Position numbers and translations under genes: made by a program. A stretch of 64,000 nt of DNA from Acidobacteriota bacterium (GTDB taxonomy: Bacteria; Acidobacteriota; Blastocatellia; Pyrinomonadales; Pyrinomonadaceae): contig CP065000.1 in NCBI GenBank assembly GCA_016700075.1, positions 806,001 through 870,000 of the forward strand. The letters are read 5' to 3'. Under the pieces are notes generated by a model, which worked only from the letters and a program-made list of their open reading frames with translations, was not told the origin of the DNA and did no database searches. This document shows positions 24,962 through 34,695 of this stretch, piece by piece (within the stretch, counting starts at the first letter, position 1; each line of letters begins with the position of its first letter).

Positions 24962-25868
24962 CTCCGCCTACTTGTTCGATAAATATATCGTTCAGACTTG
25001 GTTCGACCTTTTCAAATTTCGAGACAGCTGCACCGGCCGAGACGAGTTTTGTCAGAAGTTGCTGCGCGTCGGCGCCTTCGGCTAGTTCAACGTCGATCTG
25101 GTCTGCGTGTTCAGTCATGTGTGCAACAAGCGAAGTGTCGTTCAAAACTTCCCTGCCGCCCACGATGCGAAGTGCGACACGGTCGTGGCCGTAGCTTTCT
25201 TTTACTTCACGCAGGCTGCCGCCGAGCACTTTTCGCGACTTATTGATCAGGATTATGTCGTGGCACAGCCTTTCTGCCGTTTCCATCAGATGGGTCGAAA
25301 AAATGACCGTCTTGTTTGCCTGTTTGAATTCATCAAGCACTTCTATCATGAATTCGACATTTACGGGATCAAGTCCCGAAAAAGGCTCGTCAAGAATAAG
25401 AAGATCGGGATCGTGCAGCACGGTGGAGATGAACTGGATCTTTTGCTGCATGCCTTTCGAAAGGTCGGACGTCTTTTTGTCCTTCCATTCCGACAACCTC
25501 ATTCGGTCGAGCCAGCGGTCGATCCGCCGGTCGGCCTCAGCTCGAGACACGCCTTTCAGTGCCGCGAAATAGCGGAGCTGATCGACAACCTTCATTTTCT
25601 TGTAAAGGCCGCGTTCTTCGGGCAGATATCCGATCTTGTCCTGTACCGCGGGCGATATCGGCTCACCGAAAAGCTCGATCGAACCTTCGTCCGGTGCGGT
25701 AATGCCGACGATCATACGAATGGTCGTCGTTTTGCCCGCACCGTTCGGCCCGAGAAAACCGAACACGCGTCCGGCGCGCACCTCGAAGCTCAGATCTTCG
25801 ACCGCCGTAAACTCGTCAAACCTTTTTGTAACGCCCGATACCTCTAACGAAACGCCGTTTCCTTCCAT
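24945..25868 (-). CDS. ABC transporter ATP-binding protein (NatA-like)
   Basis: This ATPase drives the adjacent permease. Walker A is GPNGAGKTTT (about residues 40-49), the signature is LSKGMQQKI in place of LSGGQ, and Walker B is LLILDEPFSGLDP with the catalytic Glu. The switch His is in FSTHLM. The C-terminal extension of about 90 residues is typical of NatA-type subunits. The ATG at 25868 begins the conserved region; an upstream start at 25904 would add twelve residues without family support. The genes are ATPase first, permease second. Confidence 0.95.
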   Translation of the reverse strand: MEGNGVSLEVSGVTKRFDEFTAVEDLSFEVRAGRVFGFLGPNGAGKTTTIRMIVGITAPDEGSIELFGEPISPAVQDKIGYLPEERGLYKKMKVVDQLRYFAALKGVSRAEADRRIDRWLDRMRLSEWKDKKTSDLSKGMQQKIQFISTVLHDPDLLILDEPFSGLDPVNVEFMIEVLDEFKQANKTVIFSTHLMETAERLCHDIILINKSRKVLGGSLREVKESYGHDRVALRIVGGREVLNDTSLVAHMTEHADQIDVELAEGADAQQLLTKLVSAGAAVSKFEKVEPSLNDIFIEQVGGGVANA

Positions 25869-26081
25869 ATCTGTCAATACGATAGCACAGGGCAAATGGA
25901 CCACAGTATCGCACCTTTTAACAAAAACTTAAGGATCGATATTTCGCCTGTAAAGATCACTGAAAGGTCACAATTTTCGCGCAGATCAAGCCATTTGTGC
26001 TAAAATTCTGCTCGATCCCCCATTATAAAAGCGGTGCATTTGAGTAATGCTTTAACCCTGGTTCCTTAAAAGAGGCAAGTA

Positions 26082-28544
26082 ATGAGAATAGCAGCAAAAT
26101 ATCTCTACACAGCCGCCATTTTTTTGGCGTTGTTGCTCTCTGCAGATGCTTTTCCATCGCAAAAGGGCACATGGCTTCAGGTCAATTCCAAGAATTTCAT
26201 GCTTATCGGCAACGCGAGCGAAAAGGATATTCGCAAGGTCGCCACAAAGCTGGAGCAGTTCCGCGAAGGGTTTCGCCTGGCATTCCCATCGGCCACACTG
26301 ACGTCGCCCGTACCGACGAATGTGATCGTTTTCAAGAGCGATTCGGATTTTCGGCCGTTCAAACCGGTTGACGGTGCCGGCAAGCCTAACGACAGCATAG
26401 CCGGCTATTTTCTCGCAACGGACGAAGTGAATTACATCACGCTGTCGGCTTCCGGTACCGAGGCCGACATGTACGGCACCATCTTTCACGAATACGTGCA
26501 CTTCATTATCAACGCCCAATACGGATCGGGGAATGTCCCTCGCTGGTTCAATGAAGGGATCGCGGAATATTACCAGACGTTCGAGATCAAGGACGATCAG
26601 ATAATCAAGCTCGGCCTGCCGCAGGCGATACATCTGCGGCTGCTGCAGCAGGCACGGCTAATCCCTCTGAAGGACTTTTTCCGTCTTTCATACAGGAACA
26701 TCGGCGGAGGCCATTCGCAGAGCATTTTTTATGCACAGTCTTGGGCGACCGTCCATTACATGATCCAGAGCGGAAAATTGGAAGGCCTCAGCAAATTCGT
26801 CGGGCTGACCATGGACGGTAAGCCGCAGGAAGAGGTATTCGGTCAAGCCTTTGGAATGACCTACGCGGAGATGGAGAAAGAGCTTCAAAAATATATCGGC
26901 AAACGAAGTTTTAACTACCACGAACTGAAACTCCGCGAAAAGCACGCCGTCGATACAGAACTGCGTGTCTCCCAGATCACCGAGGCCGACAGCAACTATT
27001 TCCTCGGCGATCTGCTTTACAGAAATCAGCGTTTTGACGCCGCCGAACCGTTTCTGGCAAAGGCGGTTTCGCTGGATAATTCGCACAGCAATGCGTTCTC
27101 GTCGCTCGGAATGGTCAAGATGCGGCAGCGAAAATACGAAGACGCCAAACGCAATCTGGACAGAGCCGTTGAACTGAATCCTACGAACCATTTGGCGTTA
27201 TATCGTTATGCCTATCTGATCAGCCGCGAAGGCCGCGACGAATTCGGAATGGTGAGCTCTTTCCCGGCGGACAAATTTGACCGGATGGCGGGGCTATTGC
27301 GAAAAGCGATCTCAGAAAAGCCCGATTTTACCGAGAGCCACGACCTTTTCGGCTTTATCAGCCAGGTTAACAAGCAAAACCTGGACGACGCGCTAAAGTT
27401 CATGCAGCAGGCATCGATACTTCAGCCCGGTAACGACCGGTACAAGATGCGTATAGCCGAACTTCAGATGGAGATGAAGAAGTTTGACCAAGCCGAGGCA
27501 ACGGCTCGAAAACTCGCGGACACGGCGGAAGATGACGAGGTGCGGGCAAGGGCGGAATCGCTTGTGGGCTTTCTGAAGCGCGTCAAAGAGGCCGAGGCCT
27601 ACAACGCAGAAGTTCGCCGGCAGATCGAAACGATCACAAAAAGCGGTTCGGGCACCGGAAGTGCTGTCGACAGCGGCGCGCCGAGACTGGGAAGGCGCAC
27701 CGCTGCTCCGGATCTGGAAAAGAAGGCGGAAGATGCCGTGATGCGTGAGATGAACCGCGCACTGCGTCCGCCAGGTGAAGGTGAGATACGCATGATCGGC
27801 AGTATCCAAAAGGTCGAGTGCAAAGGCATGAACGTGACCTACACAATTCAAACCGACGAGGGCAATATTCAGCTTACGAGCAAGGGTTTTGACGAACTTA
27901 TAATGACCGCGTTCACGGAATCCTCGAACGGCATCCAAATGGGCTGCGGTGCTTCAATTGGCAGTGTGAAAAAGGTGATTACCTACAAACCGACGCTCGC
28001 CGCGGCCGGTCGTCCAAAAGGCGAGCTGATCGCGATCGATTTCGTCCCCGCGAATTTTAGGTTTGTCGATGAGCAGTCCGCTGTTGTTGATGACTACGAA
28101 GAGGAAGAAGAACCCACAGTGATAGTTACAGGCCCGCCTCCTCCGCCAAGGGTGATCTCGTCATTAGGCAGTGCTGAGCCGCAGGACAGCGAGGCAGTGC
28201 GGCGAAAAATGATCCTCGATAATATTCGCGAGAGCCTTACAAAACCCGAGGCAGGCGAAAAACGCAGTTTCGGCACGCTCGAAAAAAGCGAATGCACATC
28301 TAAAGCATTCTTTATCTATGTAAAAAATAAGGATGGGATAATGAAACTCTCCGTCAAGGACAACTCACCGCAACTCAGAGCGTACACGCCCGAGGTCGAA
28401 AACGTGCAGTTCGGATGCGGGATGAAGGCATTAGATATTCCGATGGTCATTGTTTTCAAAGATGCGCCGAACAAAAAGGACAAGACACAAGGAGAATTGC
28501 GTGTAATGGAATTCGTGCCTCGCAGTTTTACGCTCGACATCTGA
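26082..28544 (+). CDS. Secreted gluzincin-like peptidase-fold protein with TPR domain
   Basis: This is an 820-residue exported protein. A signal peptide covers residues 1-24. A zinc peptidase signature, HEYVH (136-140), is followed by WFNEGIAEYY with the likely third ligand Glu158, as in DUF1570/MA-clan proteins. TPR-like helices follow (about 300-500), with canonical spacing such as SNAFSSLGMVKMRQRKYEDAKRNLDRAVELNP. The C-terminal 300 residues contain two homologous beta-rich modules. One starts IRMIGSIQKVECKG and the other SFGTLEKSECTS, each with two cysteines. A Pro-rich linker (EEEEPTVIVTGPPPPP) separates them. The substrate is unknown. A ribosome site AGAGG precedes the ATG. Confidence 0.75.
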   Translation: MRIAAKYLYTAAIFLALLLSADAFPSQKGTWLQVNSKNFMLIGNASEKDIRKVATKLEQFREGFRLAFPSATLTSPVPTNVIVFKSDSDFRPFKPVDGAGKPNDSIAGYFLATDEVNYITLSASGTEADMYGTIFHEYVHFIINAQYGSGNVPRWFNEGIAEYYQTFEIKDDQIIKLGLPQAIHLRLLQQARLIPLKDFFRLSYRNIGGGHSQSIFYAQSWATVHYMIQSGKLEGLSKFVGLTMDGKPQEEVFGQAFGMTYAEMEKELQKYIGKRSFNYHELKLREKHAVDTELRVSQITEADSNYFLGDLLYRNQRFDAAEPFLAKAVSLDNSHSNAFSSLGMVKMRQRKYEDAKRNLDRAVELNPTNHLALYRYAYLISREGRDEFGMVSSFPADKFDRMAGLLRKAISEKPDFTESHDLFGFISQVNKQNLDDALKFMQQASILQPGNDRYKMRIAELQMEMKKFDQAEATARKLADTAEDDEVRARAESLVGFLKRVKEAEAYNAEVRRQIETITKSGSGTGSAVDSGAPRLGRRTAAPDLEKKAEDAVMREMNRALRPPGEGEIRMIGSIQKVECKGMNVTYTIQTDEGNIQLTSKGFDELIMTAFTESSNGIQMGCGASIGSVKKVITYKPTLAAAGRPKGELIAIDFVPANFRFVDEQSAVVDDYEEEEEPTVIVTGPPPPPRVISSLGSAEPQDSEAVRRKMILDNIRESLTKPEAGEKRSFGTLEKSECTSKAFFIYVKNKDGIMKLSVKDNSPQLRAYTPEVENVQFGCGMKALDIPMVIVFKDAPNKKDKTQGELRVMEFVPRSFTLDI

Positions 28545-28546
28545 AA

Positions 28547-29632
28547 TCACTGCGCCCAGAACGGGATGTTGACGTAAGCGGTCGAAAAGCTGTCATCCAG
28601 CGCAAAGTTTCGTTTGATGATCTTTGCGGGGTCAAAGAACCACGTTCCCAGATCGTCGCCGCGGCGGCGGCGGTCAAACCAGCCCCACGGCGGACGAGCC
28701 TTGTCTGCACCGCCTACGCGACCGAGAAATGCAGAACCGCGCCTTCCCAGCCGAACACGGCGGTCGATATTTCGGCCTCCGACAGCCGACATCGTTATCA
28801 CCACCTCGCCATAATCGAAAAACTCGCCGTACATTAGCTTGCTGTTGCGATGACGCGGGTTCGCCCGCGGCCAAAGAGTATCAGCGATCCTTATCAGTTC
28901 ATAGCCGACAGGGCCTTCTTTGACATCTTCGGGGTCTTCTGCACGGCCTGTGAACCTGTAGATAACAAAATCTTTTCCGTCGATCTGGTCCGGAGTTCCC
29001 AAAAAGGCGTCGATACCGTGGCCCAACGGTTCAACGTAAATGACGGCACTGTTCCCATCAAGCGAAGCGGTTGGAAGACCCTCGATCTTTTTCCCACCGA
29101 GCGTATAGGAGACGAACGTATTGTGCTTTAGCGTTTCGAGTAGAATTGGCTGCGACGACGACAGTCCGCTTCCCTTTTCGGCCACCACAAGTACCCCTTC
29201 CAGGTCGTTCTCATGTGCAAGCGTCGCCATGTCCAACAATCCGGTCGGATCGCGTCTGCCGACCACGTTCGCCGCGCGACCCAACAGCCCGCTTACGGCC
29301 GTTCCGCGTCTTGCGCCGCCTTTGTAGTCGCGCGGGTGAAAAACTGCATAGTGGACAAAATAATGGGTCGTTGTTTCCGAAACAGAATAGTAGATATAAG
29401 CACGCAGCTTGAAGTTCGGATCGTCGGTATTCGCCCAGTTGTTATCACCGCGCCAGTCGCCGTCGAAATCAAAATTGGTTATATAGTCGCTGCGCGGACT
29501 GCTGCCGAGAGCTTGGTAGAAGACAGGTGCGAATCGTTCAGCGATCGCACGCTCCGACTGTGCAACGGCCGACCTTTCGGCAAAAACAAGGGAAAAAAGA
29601 ATGAACGCTGCCGCGGCGAAATATTTCGTCAT
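28547..29632 (-). CDS. Secreted protein of unknown function
   Basis: I recognise no family. From the ATG at 29632 the product has 361 residues with a signal peptide (MTKYFAAAAFILFSLVFAERSAVAQ). The mature part contains FAPVFYQAL, FDFDGDWRGDNNWANTDD and YYSVSETTTHYFVHYAVFHPRDYKGG. This spacing of Tyr/His/Asp-rich strands resembles a phosphatase- or carbohydrate-active-like beta fold. It ends in FWAQ after a basic stretch RRRRGDDLG. The pattern FAPxxxxxxx...DxDGDWxxDN is like secreted plant and actinobacterial proteins of the Vps62/DUF946 kind, but I am not certain. It is convergent with the large TPR gene with only two bases between. Confidence 0.55.
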   Translation of the reverse strand: MTKYFAAAAFILFSLVFAERSAVAQSERAIAERFAPVFYQALGSSPRSDYITNFDFDGDWRGDNNWANTDDPNFKLRAYIYYSVSETTTHYFVHYAVFHPRDYKGGARRGTAVSGLLGRAANVVGRRDPTGLLDMATLAHENDLEGVLVVAEKGSGLSSSQPILLETLKHNTFVSYTLGGKKIEGLPTASLDGNSAVIYVEPLGHGIDAFLGTPDQIDGKDFVIYRFTGRAEDPEDVKEGPVGYELIRIADTLWPRANPRHRNSKLMYGEFFDYGEVVITMSAVGGRNIDRRVRLGRRGSAFLGRVGGADKARPPWGWFDRRRRGDDLGTWFFDPAKIIKRNFALDDSFSTAYVNIPFWAQ

Positions 29633-29694
29633 ACAGTTCGACTGACATTTTCGAGGGGTAAGATCGTCTGGATTAATAGTATAGCACGGACCTT

Positions 29695-31293
29695 TCAAAG
29701 CCTGACCTGGCGGACCAGGATCACCGCGGGTATCGAACTGAGCGCCGAGAGGGCTTCGTCCGAGACGGGCGAATCGACCTCGATAACGGCGAGAGCTTCC
29801 CCACCGCGTTCCTTTCTGCCGAGATAAAAGTGGCTGATATTTACCTCGGCCTGGCCGAGCGAAGTACCGATCTGGCCGATCACGCCGGGAACGTCATGAT
29901 TTTTTGTTACGAGAAGATGCTGTGTTCCGCCGCCCTCGGCCGGGCCGACCTCGATCGAAAAACTGCCAATCTCTGTAATGCGGCTCTCGCCGCCCGCAAA
30001 AACGAGCCCTGCGACGGCCTGTTCGCCATCGTTCGTTCTGACGACCGTGCGGATGTCGGGTGAGCCCGGTTTTGTAGTACTTGAGGTTTGGACAATTACC
30101 TCAATGCCGCGTTCTTCGGCGATAAGTGACGCATTTACAGCATTTACACGTGCCGACACGTCGCGGAGCAGTCCCGCCAGAAACGCCCTCGTTATCGGTG
30201 CCGTTGTCTTGTCAACGAGTTCGCCGGCGTATTCAAGGCGAATTTCCGCGATCGAAGAATTGGCCGTTATCTGCGCCTGAAAGCGGCCCAGACGCTCGCC
30301 GAGTTCCATGAACGGCCGCAGAGCTTCTGCCTCTGCCGGCTCGATCGCGGGAGCGTTCACGGCTCCGCGGAGCACACCGTCGATCAGCAGGTCGCGCATT
30401 TGTTCGGCGACGGTCAATGCGACGCCTTGCTGCGCTTCGGCCGTAGATGCACCGAGATGCGGCGTAGTTATGACATTCGATCTTCCTAGCAAAGGCGAGT
30501 CAGCCGGCAGCGGCTCGGTCTCAAAAACATCAAGCGCGGCACCGGCTACTTTGCCTTCATCGAGAGCTTCGATAAGTGCCGCTTCATCGACGAGCCCACC
30601 ACGGGCTGCGTTTACGATGCGAACTCCGCGTTTCATCTTTGCGAGCGCGTCGCGGCCGATGATGCCGCGTGTCTCGTCAGTAACCGGCGTGTGGATGGTC
30701 AAGATGTCGGCCTTGGCAAAAACATCATCAAGCGACGCCATTGAAATTCCAAGCTCTGCCGCAGCTTCCGATGAACAGAAAGGGTCGTAGGCAACAACGT
30801 TCATGCCGAAACCGCGTGCGATCCGCGAAACGTGCTTGCCGATGCGGCCGAGGCCGATGACACCGAGCGTTTTGCCGTGCAGTTCTACACCTACGAAACT
30901 TTTCTTGTCCCATGTGCCGGCCTGCAGCTTTGCATGTGCTTGGGGCACGTTACGGCACATCGCCACTATCAAAGCGAAAGCATGTTCGGCGGTCGTGATG
31001 GTGTTGCCGTCGGGCGCGTTCATCACAACGATGCCGCGTGCCGTCGCCGCCGCGACGTCGATATTGTCCACACCAACGCCCGCTCGCCCGATCACACGCA
31101 GATTTGGGGCGGCGTCCATTATCTCAGCGGTTAATTTCGTGGCACTCCGGACGATGACGCCGTCGGCATCGGCAAGCCTTTTTACCAGCTCGCCCGGAGC
31201 GAGTCCCGTCTCTTTAGCGACGTCGATACCTGCGTCAACGAGCGGCGCGAGCTTGTCTTCGTTTACGTCATCTGCGATGAATACTTTTGGCAT
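29695..31293 (-). CDS. serA: D-3-phosphoglycerate dehydrogenase
   Basis: SerA oxidises 3-phosphoglycerate with NAD+ in the first step of serine synthesis. The product has 532 residues, the long form. The order is a substrate-binding domain, a Rossmann domain with GLGRIGKHVSRIARGFGMNVVAYDP (about 145-170), catalytic Arg and Glu in NAARGGLVDEAALIEAL and DVFETEP, the His in TPHLGAST, an ASB-type intervening domain (about 320-450) and a C-terminal ACT domain with VPGVIGQIGTSLG. The ACT domain is where serine feedback acts. The ATG at 31293 starts the family motif PKVFIADD. It is divergent from corA. Confidence 0.97.
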   Translation of the reverse strand: MPKVFIADDVNEDKLAPLVDAGIDVAKETGLAPGELVKRLADADGVIVRSATKLTAEIMDAAPNLRVIGRAGVGVDNIDVAAATARGIVVMNAPDGNTITTAEHAFALIVAMCRNVPQAHAKLQAGTWDKKSFVGVELHGKTLGVIGLGRIGKHVSRIARGFGMNVVAYDPFCSSEAAAELGISMASLDDVFAKADILTIHTPVTDETRGIIGRDALAKMKRGVRIVNAARGGLVDEAALIEALDEGKVAGAALDVFETEPLPADSPLLGRSNVITTPHLGASTAEAQQGVALTVAEQMRDLLIDGVLRGAVNAPAIEPAEAEALRPFMELGERLGRFQAQITANSSIAEIRLEYAGELVDKTTAPITRAFLAGLLRDVSARVNAVNASLIAEERGIEVIVQTSSTTKPGSPDIRTVVRTNDGEQAVAGLVFAGGESRITEIGSFSIEVGPAEGGGTQHLLVTKNHDVPGVIGQIGTSLGQAEVNISHFYLGRKERGGEALAVIEVDSPVSDEALSALSSIPAVILVRQVRL

Positions 31294-31378
31294 ATTGGAC
31301 AGTTGTCGGCGGTCAGTGTTACAAACTATTCTGACGTTGCCCCGAATTCTTTGCAAGGACGTCTGCCGCTACACCGGA

Positions 31379-32434
31379 ATGGAGATCTTTCTTTACAGAA
31401 GAGGCGCTGACGCGATAGAAGAAGGTTTTTCGCGTGAGGAATTGCCCGATCTGCTCCGCGATGAGAACAACGTCGTCTGGGTTGACCTTCGCGGAGAGAC
31501 CGAGGAAAGCCGCGAACAGGCCCAAGAACTTCTAGCAAACGTTTTCGGGTTTCACTATCTGACTATCGAAGATTGTATTGAGACCCGAAATCAGCCGAAG
31601 GTCGAAGGTTTTCCGGATCATTTTTTCTTCATCGTCCACGGCGTAAAACCCGAAGAAACGCAGCCGACCAATTTCGTAACAAAAGAACTCGACGGTTATC
31701 TCGGCTCAAATTACGTCGTCACGTTCCACCGCGAACGTTTTCGCAGCATCAAGGACGTAAAGAAGCAGATAAGAAGCAGTCCTTTTGTAATGCAGCGCGG
31801 AGCCGCATACCTCTTGCACCAGATCTTGGACAACCTTGTCGATCACTATATGCCGCTCGTCGACGATTTCGACAGAGCCATCAACGACATCGAGGAACGC
31901 GTTACCGCAATGCGGCAGAACAACACGGAGGTTCTCGGTGAGATAATGGACGTGCGGCGTGCGGTCGCCAGGCTGAAACGCATTTCGTCACGGCAGCTTC
32001 AAGTTTTATATAGAATGTCACATGCAGAGTTTCCGCAGATACCGCCGGAAACATTGCCGTATTATCGAGACGTACACGATCACCTGCTTAGGATAACGGA
32101 CCTCTCAGAAGGCTATCGCGATCTGGTCAGCGGCCTTTTTGACATTCATTTTGCCGTCGTCGCGAACCGCACGAACGAGGTGATGAAAACGCTTGCGGTG
32201 ATTTCGGCGGTGATATTGCCGCTGTCACTGATAGCCGGAATTTACGGGATGAACTTCGAGAATATGCCGGAGTTGAAAACTGAGCTAGGCTACTTCGCTA
32301 CGCTCGGTGTGATGCTGCTGATCGCGTTGCTGCTGATGCTGTATTTTTGGCGGCGCGGATGGATTTTCCAGAAGGATGATCCCGTGTTGCCGTCCATACA
32401 CAGCACTTTCTCTCCGAACGAGGATAGGGAGTGA
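31379..32434 (+). CDS. corA: Magnesium/cobalt transporter CorA
   Basis: CorA is a pentameric Mg2+ channel of the inner membrane. The product, 351 residues from ATG 31379, has a cytoplasmic alpha/beta funnel with YLTIEDCIETRNQPKVEGFPDHFFFIVHG (about 60-88) and a long stalk helix (about 155-285). At the C-terminus are two transmembrane helices with the YGMNF signature between them (GIYGMNFENMPE, about 290). The tail is basic WRRGW. The reading frame is also open further upstream to 30803, but that part is antisense to serA and lies outside the family. It is convergent with pgpA. Confidence 0.95.
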   Translation: MEIFLYRRGADAIEEGFSREELPDLLRDENNVVWVDLRGETEESREQAQELLANVFGFHYLTIEDCIETRNQPKVEGFPDHFFFIVHGVKPEETQPTNFVTKELDGYLGSNYVVTFHRERFRSIKDVKKQIRSSPFVMQRGAAYLLHQILDNLVDHYMPLVDDFDRAINDIEERVTAMRQNNTEVLGEIMDVRRAVARLKRISSRQLQVLYRMSHAEFPQIPPETLPYYRDVHDHLLRITDLSEGYRDLVSGLFDIHFAVVANRTNEVMKTLAVISAVILPLSLIAGIYGMNFENMPELKTELGYFATLGVMLLIALLLMLYFWRRGWIFQKDDPVLPSIHSTFSPNEDRE

Positions 32435-32435
32435 T

Positions 32436-32993
32436 CTAAAAGAAACTTAAGGAAACTGGGTAGATCACTGCAAGGCAAATGCCGGCATAAACGCCTGCCA
32501 ACATGTCATCGGCGCAGATGCCGAGCCCGCCGGGCAGCACTTCAAGCTGACGGATCGGATACGGCTTCCAGATATCAAAAAGGCGGAAAAGCATGAATCC
32601 GGCCAGAATGAACTGCCAGCCGATCATAAACGGCACAAATAAAAATACGATAAGCTGCCCGATCACCTCGTCAACGACAGCTTGCGAAGGATCGGAATTG
32701 CCCAATAGCTCAGTCGAACGTCCTGCCGCCCACACTCCCGCAAGCGTCAGCACGAGCATTCCTAAACAGACCATGACCGTCGCCCAAGGGCTGACGATCT
32801 CGGGGAGGGCCTTGATATCAATGAGGCCCAGAACGAGTATCAAATCACGCACGACGAGAAATATTCCGACGCCGACGAGCGAACCGTAAGTTCCCGGCGC
32901 TCCCGGAATACAGCCAACGCCCCACGTCGTCAGCGCAAGCGAAAGGTGGTCAAAATAACCTTCAGCTTTGCGTTTTTCGACTGCCTGCTTCAT
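32436..32993 (-). CDS. pgpA: Phosphatidylglycerophosphatase A
   Basis: PgpA dephosphorylates phosphatidylglycerophosphate to phosphatidylglycerol in membrane lipid synthesis. The 185-residue membrane protein has the family motif GCIPGAPGTYGSLVGVG (about residues 26-42) and RLFDIWKPYPIRQLEVLPGGLGICADDMLAGVYAG near the C-terminus, with the paired Asp residues and helix. Three or four hydrophobic segments fit the family. Its start codon abuts the end of the cobalamin adenosyltransferase gene, so the two are co-transcribed although unrelated in function. Confidence 0.93.
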   Translation of the reverse strand: MKQAVEKRKAEGYFDHLSLALTTWGVGCIPGAPGTYGSLVGVGIFLVVRDLILVLGLIDIKALPEIVSPWATVMVCLGMLVLTLAGVWAAGRSTELLGNSDPSQAVVDEVIGQLIVFLFVPFMIGWQFILAGFMLFRLFDIWKPYPIRQLEVLPGGLGICADDMLAGVYAGICLAVIYPVSLSFF

Positions 32994-33574
32994 TAGAACT
33001 CAATTCCCTGCTGTGCGTAGATGCCGGCGTGAAAGGGGTGTTTGATCTCGGTCATCTCAGTGACAAGGTCTGCCTCGTCTATGATCTTTGTGAGGGCGTT
33101 GTCCACGTTTCGGCCGGTCAATATCAGGTGAAGGTAAGGATATTTCTCGCGCACACATCTTATCTCTGTGATCACGGCATCGATGTCCAAAAAGCCGTAA
33201 CTTAAAACATAGAGCAATTCGTCGAACACGAGCAGATGATAATCACCGCTGTTCATCATTTCGACGCATTTCGCCCACGTTTCTTCTGACGTTCTAATAT
33301 CCTGAGTTTTGTCATTTGTGTCCCAGGTGAAGCCGTCGCCCATCGTGAGCACCTCGACGCCAAGCTTTTCGAGCGAATCGTGTTCGCCGTAACGGTCGTT
33401 CTTTGACTTCATGAACTGCACCATCGCACAGTTCATACCGCGTCCCGCAGCCCGGACCAGGACACCGATCGCCGCGGTCGTCTTGCCTTTGCCGTCGCCC
33501 GTGTTCAGCATGAGCAGCCCGCGGGTCTTTTCGCGATAGTCGTCACGCCGCCATTTGTAGCGTTTTTCTGCCAT
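32993..33574 (-). CDS. cobO: Cob(I)alamin adenosyltransferase (CobO/BtuR type)
   Basis: The enzyme transfers the adenosyl group of ATP to Co(I) corrinoids, making adenosylcobalamin. The P-loop is GDGKGKTTAAIGVLVRAAGRG (about residues 25-45), followed by MVQFMKS and FDELLYVLSYG. This matches the BtuR/CobO family rather than PduO. There are no other cobalamin genes and no visible B12 riboswitch in the window, so salvage or an operon elsewhere is likely. Its end overlaps the pgpA start by one base. Confidence 0.93.
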   Translation of the reverse strand: MAEKRYKWRRDDYREKTRGLLMLNTGDGKGKTTAAIGVLVRAAGRGMNCAMVQFMKSKNDRYGEHDSLEKLGVEVLTMGDGFTWDTNDKTQDIRTSEETWAKCVEMMNSGDYHLLVFDELLYVLSYGFLDIDAVITEIRCVREKYPYLHLILTGRNVDNALTKIIDEADLVTEMTEIKHPFHAGIYAQQGIEF

Positions 33575-33678
33575 TGTCAGAACCGCCTGCTGCAGCGGGC
33601 GGTTGAACGTAAAGTAATTATGTTTCTGAAGTTGTCACGCCGCAAACTTGAACCAACCCGTAACCCAGGTAGATCCGA

Positions 33679-34632
33679 TTAAATGCGGTCGATCTCTTTC
33701 GATAGTGCCTCGACTATCTCACGCTCGAGTTCGTCCCAGTCGCCTTCAACGCCGAGCCCCGCGGCATTCTTATGTCCGCCGCCGCCGAATTTCTCGGCAA
33801 CGCGAGCAACGTTGATATCGCCTTTTGAACGAAGACTCGCACGATACTTGTTCGGGCCGACCTCGCGCATATAAACGGCAGCCTTTATTTCTTTTGCAGC
33901 GAGCGGAATGTTCACAAAACCGTTATTGTCGCCGTCGATCGCCTCGGCACTCTCACGCATCTCGAGCGTCTGCCGCATCATCGCTATCCTGCCGCTCTCA
34001 TCGCGGCGAACCGTCGAAAGCACCTGCCGCATCAGCTCGATACGCGACCAAGGATAGTTGTAATAAACAGCCTCGCCGATCTTCGACGGTTTTGCACCGG
34101 CTTTGATGAGTTCAGAAGCGACCTTTAGCGTGCGGTCGGACGTATTCGGGAAGTGGAAAGAGCCGGTATCGGTAACCAACGCCATATAGACGCATTCTGC
34201 GATCTCTTTCGTAATACGGCCGCCCACGGCCTTGCAGAGATTGTAGATCATCTCTCCGACAGCCGATGCTGTCGAATCTATCCAGTTTATCGAGCCGAAA
34301 TGCTCGCTCGTCGCGTGGTGATCGATGTTGACGGTAAATACTTTTTCCAGGCCCGCAATGCCCGGACGGTCGATGTCGGAGCATTCGATCACGAAAACCG
34401 CATCGTAATTGCCGTTGAGCTCACTCACATCGCGGATCTCTTCGGCACCGGGCAGGCTGGCATAAGACGGAGGGACGTCGCCTCGAACGATCACCTCGGC
34501 GTTCTTGCCGAGCGACCGAAGCAGCCAGCAAAGCCCAAGCGACGAACCGACGCCGTCGCCATCGGGTTTGATGTGCGTCGTGATCGCGAAATCGTTCTTC
34601 TTTTCAATTAATTCTACTACCTGACTTAACAC
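33679..34632 (-). CDS. nrnA: DHH-family oligoribonuclease / pAp phosphatase
   Basis: NrnA degrades short RNA (nanoRNA) and dephosphorylates 3'-phosphoadenosine-5'-phosphate. The 317-residue protein has the DHH motif set: KPDGDGVGSSLGLCWLL (motif I, about 22-38), ECSDIDRPG, then VNIDHHATS (about 100) and a DTGSFHFPN motif (about 150). The C-terminal DHHA1 domain ends with GGGHKNAAGLGVEGD. It follows rbfA in the same direction after 63 bases, which fits the common rbfA-nrnA arrangement. Confidence 0.95.
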   Translation of the reverse strand: MLSQVVELIEKKNDFAITTHIKPDGDGVGSSLGLCWLLRSLGKNAEVIVRGDVPPSYASLPGAEEIRDVSELNGNYDAVFVIECSDIDRPGIAGLEKVFTVNIDHHATSEHFGSINWIDSTASAVGEMIYNLCKAVGGRITKEIAECVYMALVTDTGSFHFPNTSDRTLKVASELIKAGAKPSKIGEAVYYNYPWSRIELMRQVLSTVRRDESGRIAMMRQTLEMRESAEAIDGDNNGFVNIPLAAKEIKAAVYMREVGPNKYRASLRSKGDINVARVAEKFGGGGHKNAAGLGVEGDWDELEREIVEALSKEIDRI

Positions 34633-34695
34633 GATAAATTCAGTGAAACGGGAAGATCGAAAAAAAATAGATAAGTGCTGTCTGCGAGCCCTAAA

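Noticed and set aside
30803..31378. N-terminal extension of the corA frame
   Set aside because: The upstream 190 codons are antisense to serA; the CorA family starts at the ATG at 31379.
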